In this document: positions 12,539-23,619 of the stretch, in pieces | How positions within the stretch are numbered: the first letter of the stretch is position 1 | How the letters are laid out: each line of letters starts with the position of its first letter | Assembly: GCA_039619475.1 (NCBI GenBank) | Contig: CM077116.1 | Location: 298,758,464-298,822,463, forward strand | DNA length: 64,000 nucleotides | Source: Icerya purchasi | Lineage: Eukaryota; Arthropoda; Insecta; Hemiptera; Monophlebidae | Direction: 5' to 3' | The notes under the pieces: model-generated | Seen by the model: only the letters and a program-made list of their open reading frames with translations | What the model was told of the DNA's origin: nothing | The model's database searches: none | Program-made: the position numbers and the translations under genes

Positions 12539-15500
12539 CACTTAACTTCAGTAACGGAATAAGTGAAGTATTTTTCATACCGCGATTTATAGAACTGCCT
12601 TCTGTAGAATTTTTAAGGATTTTAAATGACATTTAGCAACACACCCCAAAAGATGATACCATATGAAATGACCGGTTGATATAACGCAAAGTAAATCCTA
12701 CGTAAATGATAGGGTGGAAAATATTAATAATAATAATAATATAATTAATATTACAAACTAGTAATATATTTATTTATTTCTATATATGTAAAAAGAGTTG
12801 CTTCATTTTTTCCTTTTTTTTTCTTTCTGACAATATTAATCAAATTTGCCGAAATGAATTAAAATCCGTATACTAGAATAGTTTTTTCGACAATTTAATA
12901 AGTAACACGCTGCGTGAGTGTAACTGAAGCGAACAGGAAGCGAAGATCCCTAGAGTAATACATGAAAAACGTATAACGCATCAACATATTTCGCAAACAA
13001 CATACCACCATTAACATGTAGTTTGTTGCTACGAAACAGGTTGATTTGCTTTTATGTTTCTTAAGTATTAAATAAATATATTTCTGGTTCGTGATATTAA
13101 TCGCTACACCTACGAAGGTATCGCATATCTTAATCCGAAGACCAATGAATAAAGTACAAAATTAATTTCAGAATGAGAAACTGCTTCGTACAATTTCGTG
13201 TTGTTTTATTAATAAAATAATGTAAATGAACATTATCCGCAGGAAACTTTAATAAGTTTAAACATTTTAAAAATACCGACTGGTTTCGGATGACGCAATA
13301 CTGTTATTAAAATTTTTAAATTTGTAGTGGTTATTTGTGATTTTAGGAGTTATTCCGATATTTTACTAAAACGTACCCTTTCGTTTTAAAATTATCTTTT
13401 TCACTGGCATTTGGTGTTTTTAAATTTTTTCCGTTAATCAAAAAAGCACTTAGTACTGCAGTCATCCTTTTCATCTTTCAATGTTAATTCGTGGTATCTC
13501 GTAGACATCATTAGAAAGGAATATTTTCTAAAAATACACTGCGGGCAGCGGAACAAGTTTCATGTTTACGATACTCGGGCAAAACCTTTCTTCACCATTC
13601 ATTATGACGGTAATTGGTAGATTACAATAAAAACGTTTCAATTACAGAAATACTTAAATCGTTATTATTTTAAGAATTCCACAATTGACACACTTTTTGG
13701 GGTTTTCTTTTTTGTAAGCAATTTTTTTTTTTTTTTTTTTTTTTTCATCTTGGGCACAATTTTCATCGAAGGCATTTATTTATTTATTTTTTCTTTCTTT
13801 TATACGTATTCTAAGTTGTTTTTTTTAAACATCCATCTTTGTTTCTAAATTTATCGGGTTTTTAAGTTCACCGTTTTATACGCTCCTTACGGGGATGCCT
13901 CCGTGTAGCCGTGCGATGTCGTTGCTGTTATTGTTCTGTGCAGTTTTGCTACGAATAATGGTGTACTTTTAAGCTGAATATAATTAAATTTTCTATAAAA
14001 TAATAACGAAAGAAAAAAAAAAAAAGAATAACTAAATTTTAACTCTAAAAATAATTTGAAAAAATTAAAAGAATTCTGAGGAATAAGAAAATTCTCACTT
14101 CACAAACAAATGATATATCTAGTGGCCCTAAAATATTAACTTGAAGAAAACGAAAAAAAAAAAAAAAAGTCTTACTCGTATTTACGAATATTGTGGAATT
14201 TTTCGAAACTTTAAACTATAACCTTTTAAAGAAGTTTAAGAACATTTTTTTCACTGCAGATGGAGAAGAAAAATAAAATATCTATAAAAAATATTATTCA
14301 CTTTTTAATAAATTTTTTTTTGTGTTCAGTAAATTTAAACTTTTAGAACTTGGAAAGGTACATTTTATAGGTTCTTAAAAAAATTTTACCAGGCGGAAAT
14401 TTAATTTGTATAAATTTCGCAATTTTCGAATCGCAAGACGGGGCAGCGGTTTTAATAGAGAACTTTCATTAACCTTGTAATTAAATTCGAACTTTTTTTA
14501 TTTAAAAAAGCTCATTGACAAAGACAAATTTTATCGAAAACGCGCGAACGAGAAATTTTCATTATATTTAAAAATTAACTCGACTTGGCTCCTCGCATAT
14601 TAAACGTATCATTTAAACCGACGCGTTATCGATAAATCTGTCAAAAAAATTATCATTCCGTCCATTAGCAATTCGGTAGTTTCGACAATTTTTCTACACG
14701 ATACTAAATATCATCTTTCACATACTTGCTACAATGAAAGTTATTTTGATGATATGATCATTTGGTCTTTCGAGAAAAAACAGAGCTATAGAAAATCAAC
14801 TCTAAAGTCTGTTTTGAACCCTATAGCTGTCTCATAATGCAAATTTCGTGTCCGGATCAGTTTGATAGTTTTCCCGTGAAAAGTGAATAAATAATGAAGT
14901 AAATATAGCCGATGATCAATTTTTATATGTTATCTTTCACGATCGACAACGCATACTTTAAGTTTGAGAGCGAGGATGGAAATCCTGGCCAGCAATCTTC
15001 GAACTATTAAAGTAACCCGTTACAAATCAGAAAAGTGTTTACCAAGTTACGCGCGCATAGCATATTCCCGATATACACACAAACTTTTGTTACACAAATA
15101 CGGTAAGTTGTTGACGTAATCTTTATCGGAACTTGTTTCTTTTTTTTCCCCCTGTATTTCGTTTTAATATATTTGGCTACTGGATTCAATGGTTTCAAAT
15201 ATGATAACAGTCATCCGTGATAAAGAATTAGAAAAAAAATTACTACTTAATTTCAGTGGCGGGAATGAAATTATAAAGTTCATACTATGCCGGGCCATTG
15301 CGAAATGAAGGGGAACGAGATTACGAATGAGATTTGTTGCCGTGAATGTATATGGTTGTTTTCTTTTTCTTTCATTCCTTCATTGGACTTAAAATACGAA
15401 AACTACTACGAATCGAATATAGAAGAGCAAACCATAATGTAAGAATATACAGTAGCCATATATTCGGTCCAATGGTAATGCCCTAAGGGGTTTTAGAAAA

Positions 15501-16253
15501 CCTCGGTTAATGCTACCGTTATGAGTAGTAACTATTTTTGTTAATTACGCACGAACAAACATTTCCATTTCTACCGAGGGAATTACTCTCATTCGATTTT
15601 TAGCGATTATTATTTTTCAACAGAATTCACTAAATAGCATGCGCTGTTTTGAGGTAAAAACTATGCTAAAAATGAATTGCAGTTTTGCTGGATTTCATCA
15701 CATGACCTTTCGTTGCTAAGTGCGGTACATTAAAAGTGTTACTTTTTTTCATATTAAGAAGTAATATACGTAGTAAAAATTTAATTTCCTTTCTCCGAAC
15801 CTATCTAAAAAAAAAAAAAAAAAAAAAACAGTTTTCAGAATAGGGGAACGACGTAAGAAAAACAAAGAAATGATGAAGAAAGAAGAGAAAATAATGAATG
15901 ATTGTAGCGCGGAACCCCCAGAAATGATACACCGCTGACTTTCGGTCAAACAGGCGAATCTGCCGATGTAGACGTAGTATCGAATCAAATCGTTAATATA
16001 GGTTACGCGAACAATTTCTTTGTAATATTTGTTAATATTTTTTAAAATTTCATTAGAATATTTTAAAAAGTAAAATTTCAAATTAGGGAATCTCACAACA
16101 TCAACGTTTTTCACACCAAAAATATTAGTTACAAATCCTCCCGACTATTTTTTTTTTTTAAATCATTGTACTAGTAACTAATATTTAGATAAATTTTTAA
16201 AGTAAAAATAATTCAGAAACCTTCGACATCGTATTCCCCAGGTTGACAAGCCC

Positions 16254-16284
<31 letters not shown>

Positions 16285-16972
16285 GTAAAGGATTGTGTGT
16301 TAGTGCTACCAACAATTATTCTTATAAAACGACGTTAACAATCGCTAATATTCATGAGCTGTTGTTATGAATTACGTTTTCGTAAAATTCACCGGTTATG
16401 TAAAATAACAGGTCTTCTTGTCGACATAGCGAGAGCCCATACGGAAAATCGTATTTTCTTCATTTTTCTATATGGTCGTACAGTTATTAAATGTTTTCCT
16501 TTCTTACGCGACTACAGCACATTCGAAAACCATTACACCGAGGAACGATGATTAATCGAAGTTATTTTCTACAGCAAGTTGTCGCAAGGTAAATCTTAAC
16601 ACTAACCGTAATCGATTTTTATCGTTATCGCCTTTTCTTTTTTTTTTTTTTTTTTTTTTTGATACATTAGCCTCTTAAGTCAGAAGGTGGTTGTTTTTTG
16701 TTTTTTGTCTTTTTGATTTTTTTTGTTTATTTATTTTTCGAATTTCTTCTAATTGTAATATTGAAGAACACAAACATATTTTAAGTAACTCTCACATCGA
16801 ATTTTACATCCGGAAAACCGACAGAGATGACGTAAAAGTTTGACAAAGTAATTAAGAAAGGGAAAAAGTTTATAGATACAAATAAATACTCCCCCTTTAT
16901 TAACGACAAAAAATAAGTATTAAATTAAAATTAAAACTAAAATTAAAATTAAAATAAACAGCTCAATTTAAA
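12507..16972. other. Non-coding stretch, no gene recognised
   Basis: No recognisable gene or element. Homopolymers include T tracts near 13722-13745 and A tracts near 14154-14168, 15809-15828 and 16254-16280. The last is preceded by CCAGGTTGACAAGCCC, resembling the end of the retroposon at 52036-52238 just before its poly(A), so a short 3' stub of that family may end here. A (TTAAAA)n-like run lies at about 16921-16957. Confidence 0.45.
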
Positions 16973-17010
16973 GAAACGTTTTCGGAGACGCATAGCCCAC
17001 CATCAGCTAA
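16973..17010 (-). ncRNA. Decayed hammerhead-like motif of a Penelope-type terminal repeat
   Basis: On the minus strand the order is TTAG, CTGATGG, a 16-base spacer, GAAA, ACGTTTC. This matches the motif next to the Penelope-like element at 21152-21188 base for base in the conserved blocks. Here the CTGATGA core has become CTGATGG and the stem I strand no longer pairs, so cleavage is not expected. It is probably a terminal-repeat fragment of the same family without its coding part. Confidence 0.5.
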
Positions 17011-19490
17011 CACGATATAGCGAATGCGCTCGAATAATAAAACTTTATTTTCGACAGTAATCTATTTCAGAAGTTAAAACGCGTATACGAGGAAAATTTA
17101 ACGAGCGCGATATTAACGATGATAAATACCGGAAGACCGAATAATATAGAGGATACTGGATGTTTTCGGAGGCGAATTCAATTATCTCTATTCAACGCTG
17201 AACTATCATTTTTGCGAACCGTAACATTATTTTCAACGAAATATAACGTAACTAGCAATGGTTATGTTTTTTTATCGCGGAATGGAAACGTTCGAAATTT
17301 ACGAGAACAATGAAAAATGCTATATCGTTTGTTCGTCCAGTATTTATTTTTCGGATAGAAACCGAAATTTTCAAAAAAATAAATCCGCTACCTTTCCTAA
17401 AAAGATAACAGCGTCCACTCATCCCAAAAATCCCCTCACGTCGAATTACGATAATAACGAAAAATACTCAAATTCCGAAATTACAATTGTTTCTCTCTCG
17501 TCTTCGCTAATTTCTTCGAAATAAAAAACTTTTACATTCGAGTTTATTTTTAACCGGAGTAAATATGTTTTTGCGCTACACGTGTTAGCTCAAAATTTTC
17601 CTTTCTACGACGAGATAGGTAAATGACGTCATCTATTAATTATGAAAATGAACGGAAAAATTTAACACTCCCGAATGTTAATAACATAGCACACGCCTGG
17701 TAAAAATTAAATCGCTACGGCACGCTATTTTAATCGGTTGCTGGTACAGTAGTGCTCCTCTGTGCCGGTAACATTAGTTTTTACTCGCATTTGGTCTTAT
17801 GCGTTATTTTCTCTGTCGAAATTTAACTTCTGAAACCTTAAAATACCGGAGTAAAGATGTATCGCGAAAGGAAATGAAGAGATCTCAACCGAGAATCGCG
17901 CCGTGAGCTTTACTTGAACGCTGTCAGCTAACAACACAATATCGGAGACGCTTCAAATTTTTGAACGAGTAAAATTTCAAGCTACGGCTTTAGCCGACTC
18001 TTTTCCAATCGCTCTGAAAATCATGACTTTCAATGAAACACGCACCAGCAATGACCAAGAATCACCGGATTACTGTTTCATGCATTAAGAGGAATAGAAT
18101 ATAGACTAGAGAAAATGATCTCAACTTTCGTCTAATTACTCAAGCACGATCGTAATTCCATGCAAATGAAACGCGATGCTACTTAAGATATTTATTTGCG
18201 CAAAGCAGCGAGTTCTACTTGCTCTCGTTTTATACACAACAGCTGCATGAGACAATATCATTTTAAAATCCAGTGGCGCGTGTGAAACAACCATATTTCA
18301 AATACTACCTACCGCTGGATATCGAGAAATATTACACACCTAAGTTTCTTCTCGGCGGGGCTATTTAAATCTTAAACCATCGAAAGAGTTTCTATACTAT
18401 TCGTAAATTTAAAAAAAAAACAAAAAAAACAGGCCGTATCTATATTCTATCTGCAAATAATCCTCAAAAAAAGATTGATCGTTTCATACTTGGCGCATCA
18501 TCGTTGTTCCCGTTACCGTATTACTGATACACCTGTGCAGTGCAACGAAAGCTCAGTATTAACGCGTAATACGATTTTTTTCCCGCAGCAGGAGGAAACT
18601 ATTACTTTATAACCAGTTTAACAGGTGTGTCTTCGCTTCCAAGGAAATCGTATAAACCCCTAGTATGCGCATACTAATTTTCACTATACATAACAATCCC
18701 CTGAAACATATTTACGAATCGAAGTGAAGCATGGAAGAGATGATGTGAATTTTTGTTTTTCTTTAATTTCATTTTCGAAGCATACTTTTGGAAATTTCCG
18801 ATGCTTCTTTTAAAGAACGAGATTGCGTATGATGCTTTCCACAGTTCATTTGCGACTAATTCGCAAATATTTTTTCTTACTTTTTTCGGCTTCGGTCAAT
18901 AGACACAGAGCCCACTCTTTTCATTCTGAATTCCTTTACTTCTTCTGCTAGGTCGATTAAAGGGACATCATCGTGTTCATTCGCGTCTTAAATTCATCGA
19001 TGCAAATCTAGTTCACTTACTTCATCTATCCCGTGATTTCTATCCGGTGGCTCTTACCTTCGAGCTTTTCCTGTATTACAGTTCCCACTTATTTCGTATA
19101 GTACGTGTTCACGAAATATTTTTGGATATGGCGTGCACCATATGGATCTAGAAGGACATTTTGGGGAGGAAATTATAAGAACGACTTTGGGGGGGGGGGG
19201 GGGGGAGATTATATAATTATGTAAAATCTTCTACGGTAAGCAGTAGATTTGAGAAATAGCCCTTGTTTCATAAAGAAAATCAAATAGCGGCATCTATAGA
19301 AATTTAAAAATGTTTTAAAAATACATAATTATTACGATTAATTTAAATTTTTATATTTAGGGGTGAAAAATAAAACGAAATTATAAAATTCTAACTAAAA
19401 TAGTAGTTTAGACATAGTAAGAAAGATAGTATTTTTATTAGACTTTACTTATTTTTTACTTTTTGTTAATAATCCGATCCGAATTCTCTC
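17011..19490. other. Non-coding stretch, no gene recognised
   Basis: No recognisable gene. A 17-base G tract lies at about 19189-19205. Open frames at 17119-17524 are short, overlapping and unsupported. Confidence 0.5.
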
Positions 19491-19544
19491 TGGGTTCTTT
19501 GGAGGGGGATGTCCCCTATTTCCCCCACTGTGGATCCGCCACTG
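19491..19544 (-). mobile_element. hAT-like terminus
   Basis: The reverse complement begins CAGTGGCGGATCCACAGTGG and continues into a G-rich GGGGGAAATAGGGGACAT segment. CAGTGGCGGATCCA-like ends are familiar hAT-type termini. A matching opposite end may lie near 19150 (ATGGATCTAGAAGG followed by GGGG), but I could not fix it or find a target duplication, so only this end is annotated. Confidence 0.45.
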
Positions 19545-19840
19545 TATATATGCATTTGGTCGCTTTTGCAGTGCCCGGTATTCGGACTAGTCTCTTCCGT
19601 CACCACATTTCAAAACTTTTTAGTCGATGCCTTTTAATTTAAATTCATGCTTCTGCTGCGTATAATACTAGCGAAACGGCAAGCTCTATTTAGTAAAACT
19701 TTATTTTTTCGTGCCCACTACTTGTTTAATTTCATCATCTTAAATATCTCATCTTAATTTATTTTCATTTAACCGTAAAACTATCTTCTACTTCTTATCC
19801 ACCGAAAATATTATCGTAAAATTCTATTATTCCTATATAT

Positions 19841-21060
19841 CAGGTGTGGCCAAACTTTTATCTCTTATGGGCGACTTATTCTCTAAAACGTAATCTGCGG
19901 GCGACTGTGAATATGGGCAAACAATTTCAGGATTTTTCAAATTTTTCATTGATATTTTAATAAATAACGAACAAAAATTTCAGTTTAAAAAAATATTACG
20001 GCAAATAAAGCAAACAAATGATTATATTTTTTTATTTTATAAAGTACAATAATATTTATAAAATTTTTAAAAAAATTACAATGTAAAGAAATAAGTACAC
20101 AAAAAAATTTTAGCAAATAAAGAAAAAAAAAATAATAGTTGTACTTTTTTTTTATTTTTTTGTTATGAAATACTTATTAACTTAGAAAAAATACACCGTA
20201 AATAAGCAAATGAATAAAAATGTGACCTTGCATAAGTGCAGCAAGTTTCTCAAAATTTGGTTCATATGAACTTAAGGCAATTCTCAAACATGATTCCAAA
20301 TGTTGATCTGTTAATTGCGTTTGTTTTTGTTTTGTTTTTTTTTGCCTCCCTTGGGTTTTCTACCAGAGAGCATTCGCCCAGCAAAATGGAATAGATGCAT
20401 GGAATAGAATAGAAATTATATTTTTATTTTTTCGACAATGGAATCAAGAAACACCCCTAGAATAGGAACAACTGAGAGAATAGGTAGAGAAGGAACGTAA
20501 GAGGCATTTTGAAAGGAGCAGGAAGACCAAGCTTTAAAAGATGATAATAAAGTAACTGGTTTTGATCGCATTCTTAAATGAAAATGCGGATTCACATAAA
20601 TATGTTGATCCAAAGAAGGCATTGAAACGTGTAACAGTTGTCCATATATTTGGATATTTATCTTTTTTTATCAGTTTCCAAAAATTACAATCTGGAACCA
20701 GTAACTTAAGATTTATGTCACATTTAATATTTATTATTTTTTCTTCAAAGGTTGTTAAATTTTGTAGTATCGAGAAAGTTGTTTAGTTTCTGAGCTACAC
20801 TTTCGACATCGATGTCATTAAATGAGCAAGACAAAAAACTGGCGATATCTTCAAGTTCACTTAATGTTAGAAATCTTCTTTCAAATTCTTTTAAAAGCAG
20901 TGCAATAATATCGACATATTTATTGTAAGATTCTTTTTATTTTTAGACTCATCAGCCAGATTTTGATAATGCTTTAAATCACGACGTTTTAATTGCATTG
21001 CAAGCATATTTAGTTTCTCTTTAAATGACTTCAAAATGCTTATCATATCTATTATTAAAT
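19841..21060 (-). pseudogene. hAT transposase remnant, ZBED5/GTF2IRD2-type, with terminus
   Basis: Read on the minus strand, 21055 to 20210 encodes a broken C-terminal half of a hAT transposase. In order it has KSFKEKLNMLA, a YVDIIALLLKEFERRF segment after a frameshift near 20935, the block around FFGSTYLCESAFSF, and LTDQHLESCLRIALSSYEPN. These last two are the hAT dimerisation (hATC) region of the domesticated-type ZBED5/GTF2IRD2 relatives. At least two frameshifts and a 230-bp insertion (20319-20551, inside the hATC coding region) destroy it. At 19841 the sequence CAGGTGTGGCCAAAC looks like the element's 3' terminal repeat. The 5' half is missing; the Penelope-like element begins just beyond 21060. 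Confidence 0.75.
20319..20551 (-). mobile_element. Retroposon of the 'GGTCTTCCTGCTCC' family, inside hAT coding region
   Basis: On the minus strand this segment starts near TTTATTATCATC, has CTTGGTCTTCCTGCTCC at its start and ends GGGAGGC followed by an interrupted A tail. The same layout recurs at 37759-37951 and 52036-52238 on the plus strand. It separates two parts of the hAT frame that are contiguous in intact relatives, so it inserted after the hAT copy. No target duplication was recognised. Confidence 0.6.
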
Positions 21061-21151
21061 GTAGGTGAATACATCCTGTTTGTTAAAATGGTATAATAAA
21101 ATAAACTTTAATAACAAACAATATAGATCAATAAATTAGATAAATACCTAT

Positions 21152-21188
21152 TTAGAAACGTTTTCGGGCATAACCCATCATCAGCTAA
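21152..21188 (-). ncRNA. Candidate hammerhead ribozyme of the Penelope-like element
   Basis: On the minus strand: TTAG, CTGATGA, a 12-base GGG...CCC hairpin segment, GAAA, ACGTT, T, CTAA. The TTAG and CTAA strands pair as stem I, CTGATGA and GAAA are the invariant core, and AACGTT forms a self-complementary minimal stem III with T as the base at the cleavage position. Penelope-like elements are known to carry hammerheads with very short stem III in their terminal repeats. One extra U at the base of stem II departs from the consensus, so activity is uncertain. Confidence 0.55.
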
Positions 21189-21351
21189 CACTAACTTAAA
21201 GGAAATTTAAAACATACTGAAGTGAATATAGGGAATACATGTGTATATATAGTAGATGTAAAGAGGAATAAACATGGCAGGTATAAAAATCTATAGGTTG
21301 AAAATGCTAATAATTAATATAAAATATAAAATAAAACAAGAAGACAAAAAG

Positions 21352-22836
21352 TTAAATTTTTATATTAAACAGTGGATTATTATTATTAGGTGTTTGGTCA
21401 TTTAAAATATTATTTTTATATTTATTTATATAATAATTTTCTGCAATGTTCATATTATTACCTTTGTGATAAGTGGCCAGGATGGTTACAGTATTTTCTA
21501 TTGAATTAGGTTTATGTTTATTTTTAATTAGATGTTCTGCATAGGTTGATTTTTCTATTTCATTATTATTAAATGCTTTTATATGTTCTTTATATCTGCA
21601 ATTGATTTTTCGCCCTGTTTGACCAATGTATGATTTCTCACAATCAGTACAATTTATTTTATATATACCGCTATTTTTGTAAATATTATTATTTTTTAAA
21701 TTTAAGGTGTTTATTTTATATTTTAAATTATTTTTAGTTTTGAATGCTACATTTAAACCTTGTTTTTTGAATAAATTGGTTAATTTGTATATGTTATTGT
21801 TTATAAATGTGAATGTTATCCATCCTTTATTGTTAGTAGCATTATTGACTCTTAATTTTTGTATATATTTTGACTTTGATTTTATTTTGTGAATTAGTTT
21901 ATCTATTATTTGTTCGTCATAACCGTTATTTCTTGCCAAAGTCTTTAATATATTAATTTCTATTTGTTTTTTATTTATATTCATGGGTGTAGTTAATAAT
22001 CTATTTATTGCAGTCATGAAGTAAGCATATTTATGTTGGTTTGGGTGATTTGATGTTTTATGAATTATATTATCAGTGGTGGTTTGTTTTCTATAAATAT
22101 TATATGTTAACTTATCCTTTGATTTTATTATTGTTATATCTAAGAAATTTATTTTGTTATTTTCTTCTTTTTCCATAGTATAATGAATATTTTTGTGAAT
22201 TTTATTTAAATCATTTAGAATGTCATTTTCAGTATTACTACTATTTTCATCAAAAATTAGTAGTGTATCATCGACATATCTAATATAAGATTTAATATTG
22301 TATTTTTGTATTATATTTTCCATGTATATTTCTTCTAAATTTTGTAGAAAGATTTCACTTAAAATACCTGACAAAGGTGAGCCCATAGCTAATCCATTAT
22401 TTTGTATATACATGGAGTTATTAAAATTAAAGTAATTTTGCTCTGTAACAGTTTTAATTATTTGGATTAATTGATTACAAAAAATATTATTCTTTAACTT
22501 ATTTACAGATTTTTTAATTATATCTATGGTTTCATTTATAGGTATATTTGTATAAAGGTTTGTTATATCATAAGAAATTAATTTAGTTTTGTTATTAATT
22601 TTTATATTTTTTAATTTATCAAAAACATCCAATCTGTTTCTAATAGTATATTTATTATTAATTGATATATTAGTTTTTAATATTTTAGTTATTAATTTTG
22701 AGATTTTATAAGAAGGTGCACTAGTATAATTTATTAGTGGTCTTATAGGAACATTATTTTTATGTATTTTTATTAAAGGGTTAAGAGTTGGTGCTTTTTC
22801 TGATGTGATAATTTTATTACAATAATCTCCTTTATG
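21352..22836 (-). CDS. Penelope-like reverse transcriptase with GIY-YIG endonuclease
   Basis: An open frame of 494 codons with no internal stop. I give the whole open frame because homology continues upstream of any plausible start: residues near 15-35 contain PLIKIHK and RPLI, the conserved block just before the RT palm. Then follow YDITNLYTNIP (about residue 89), NGLAMGSPLSG (about 148-158), the catalytic RYVDDTLLI (YVDD at about 187-190), and a C-terminal GIY-YIG nuclease beginning GIYKINCTDC at about 390 with SYIGQTGR and an AENYY glutamate segment. The CxxC in the GIY strand is typical of Penelope-like proteins. The frame is very rich in Asn, Lys and Ile. The N-terminal region is missing, as complete proteins are usually considerably longer. 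The enzyme copies its RNA at a nicked chromosomal target. An uninterrupted frame suggests a recent insertion. Confidence 0.9.
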   Translation of the reverse strand, partial: HKGDYCNKIITSEKAPTLNPLIKIHKNNVPIRPLINYTSAPSYKISKLITKILKTNISINNKYTIRNRLDVFDKLKNIKINNKTKLISYDITNLYTNIPINETIDIIKKSVNKLKNNIFCNQLIQIIKTVTEQNYFNFNNSMYIQNNGLAMGSPLSGILSEIFLQNLEEIYMENIIQKYNIKSYIRYVDDTLLIFDENSSNTENDILNDLNKIHKNIHYTMEKEENNKINFLDITIIKSKDKLTYNIYRKQTTTDNIIHKTSNHPNQHKYAYFMTAINRLLTTPMNINKKQIEINILKTLARNNGYDEQIIDKLIHKIKSKSKYIQKLRVNNATNNKGWITFTFINNNIYKLTNLFKKQGLNVAFKTKNNLKYKINTLNLKNNNIYKNSGIYKINCTDCEKSYIGQTGRKINCRYKEHIKAFNNNEIEKSTYAEHLIKNKHKPNSIENTVTILATYHKGNNMNIAENYYINKYKNNILNDQTPNNNNPLFNIKI

Positions 22837-22839
22837 TCA

Positions 22840-23239
22840 CTACTGTAGTCAGAGAAATTTTAACAGTACTGCCCCTCTATTATCTTACAGAGATCTGTGT
22901 TCTTACGCGTCAATTTTTTGTTCTTCAAAATTTTTCATTTAAAATTTTTTTATTAAAAATTAAATTTTTCTAAATAGATTTTCGAATTCACTCCTTTCCG
23001 CGTGTTTCTATATGCCATCGCATAAAGAACTGCTGATAATGTGATTTTATCATTTTTACAAATTCTCCTAATTTTGTTAATAATCGCCATTCCGCTATTT
23101 TACTTTTTCACTGCGCTCCTTATAATAATGTGTTTTAACCGATATTCGTCCGGCGAATACGCATTTTTGGTTACTCTATCCTTGATTATTTCTTTTTCTT
23201 AGGCGTGACATGTAAATCTGTTCTTATTCTCCTTCGCTA
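22840..23239. other. Non-coding stretch
   Basis: T-rich sequence between the Penelope-like element and a LINE endonuclease fragment. Weak frames on the minus strand near 23150-23240 could continue the latter element but are not convincing. Confidence 0.4.
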
Positions 23240-23540
23240 CTGCAAGCCTTCGTCACGATGTTATTCTTAACGTTGGTTTTTCCATCCTCTCGTAGAGTGC
23301 CGTAACTAATAATTCATAGTCACTACCGCATATTCTGATGTGTTCTCCTACAAGGTGATTTCGATCGGCCACTGATTAAAATATAATCGATTTGACTTCT
23401 ATAAACGTTCCCTAAATATTTCCCCAGGCACTGACTCTGACGTTGTTGGAATATAGTATTTACTATCGAAAGCCGTTTAACAACAACGAATTCCATTAGA
23501 AGGGCTTCTCTCTCATTAGTCTGAATTTTTCAACCAATTC
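23240..23540 (-). pseudogene. LINE endonuclease fragment (RTE-like), C-terminal part
   Basis: Minus-strand translation of about 23520-23330 gives EALLMEFVVVKRLSIVNTIF, then RSQIDYILISGR, and after a frameshift GSDYELLVTALYERM. These match the end of the apurinic-like endonuclease domain of RTE-like LINEs, which has the order 'L..F....L.I.NT.F', 'QIDYIL' and 'GSDH.LL'. The catalytic His of the last motif is Tyr here. At least one frameshift and stops make it dead. No reverse transcriptase of the same copy was found next to it. Confidence 0.65.
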
Positions 23541-23619
23541 GCGGTGATGTCCCTTGTTATTTGACTAGTTAAGAATTACTTCCTGTAACTGCGTATCTAC
23601 AACACTGAAAACTAGAGCA

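Larger units (their letters stand above)
21100..22836 (-). mobile_element. Penelope-like element, 5'-truncated
   Basis: A minus-strand element containing the long RT plus GIY-YIG frame (21352-22836) and, 3' of it, a non-coding tail with a hammerhead-like motif (21152-21188). The 3' limit is approximate and lies somewhere between about 21065 and 21150, close to where the hAT remnant begins. The 5' side ends abruptly: coding homology stops at about 22836 without the N-terminal part usual for the family, as expected for a 5'-truncated insertion. Confidence 0.8.
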
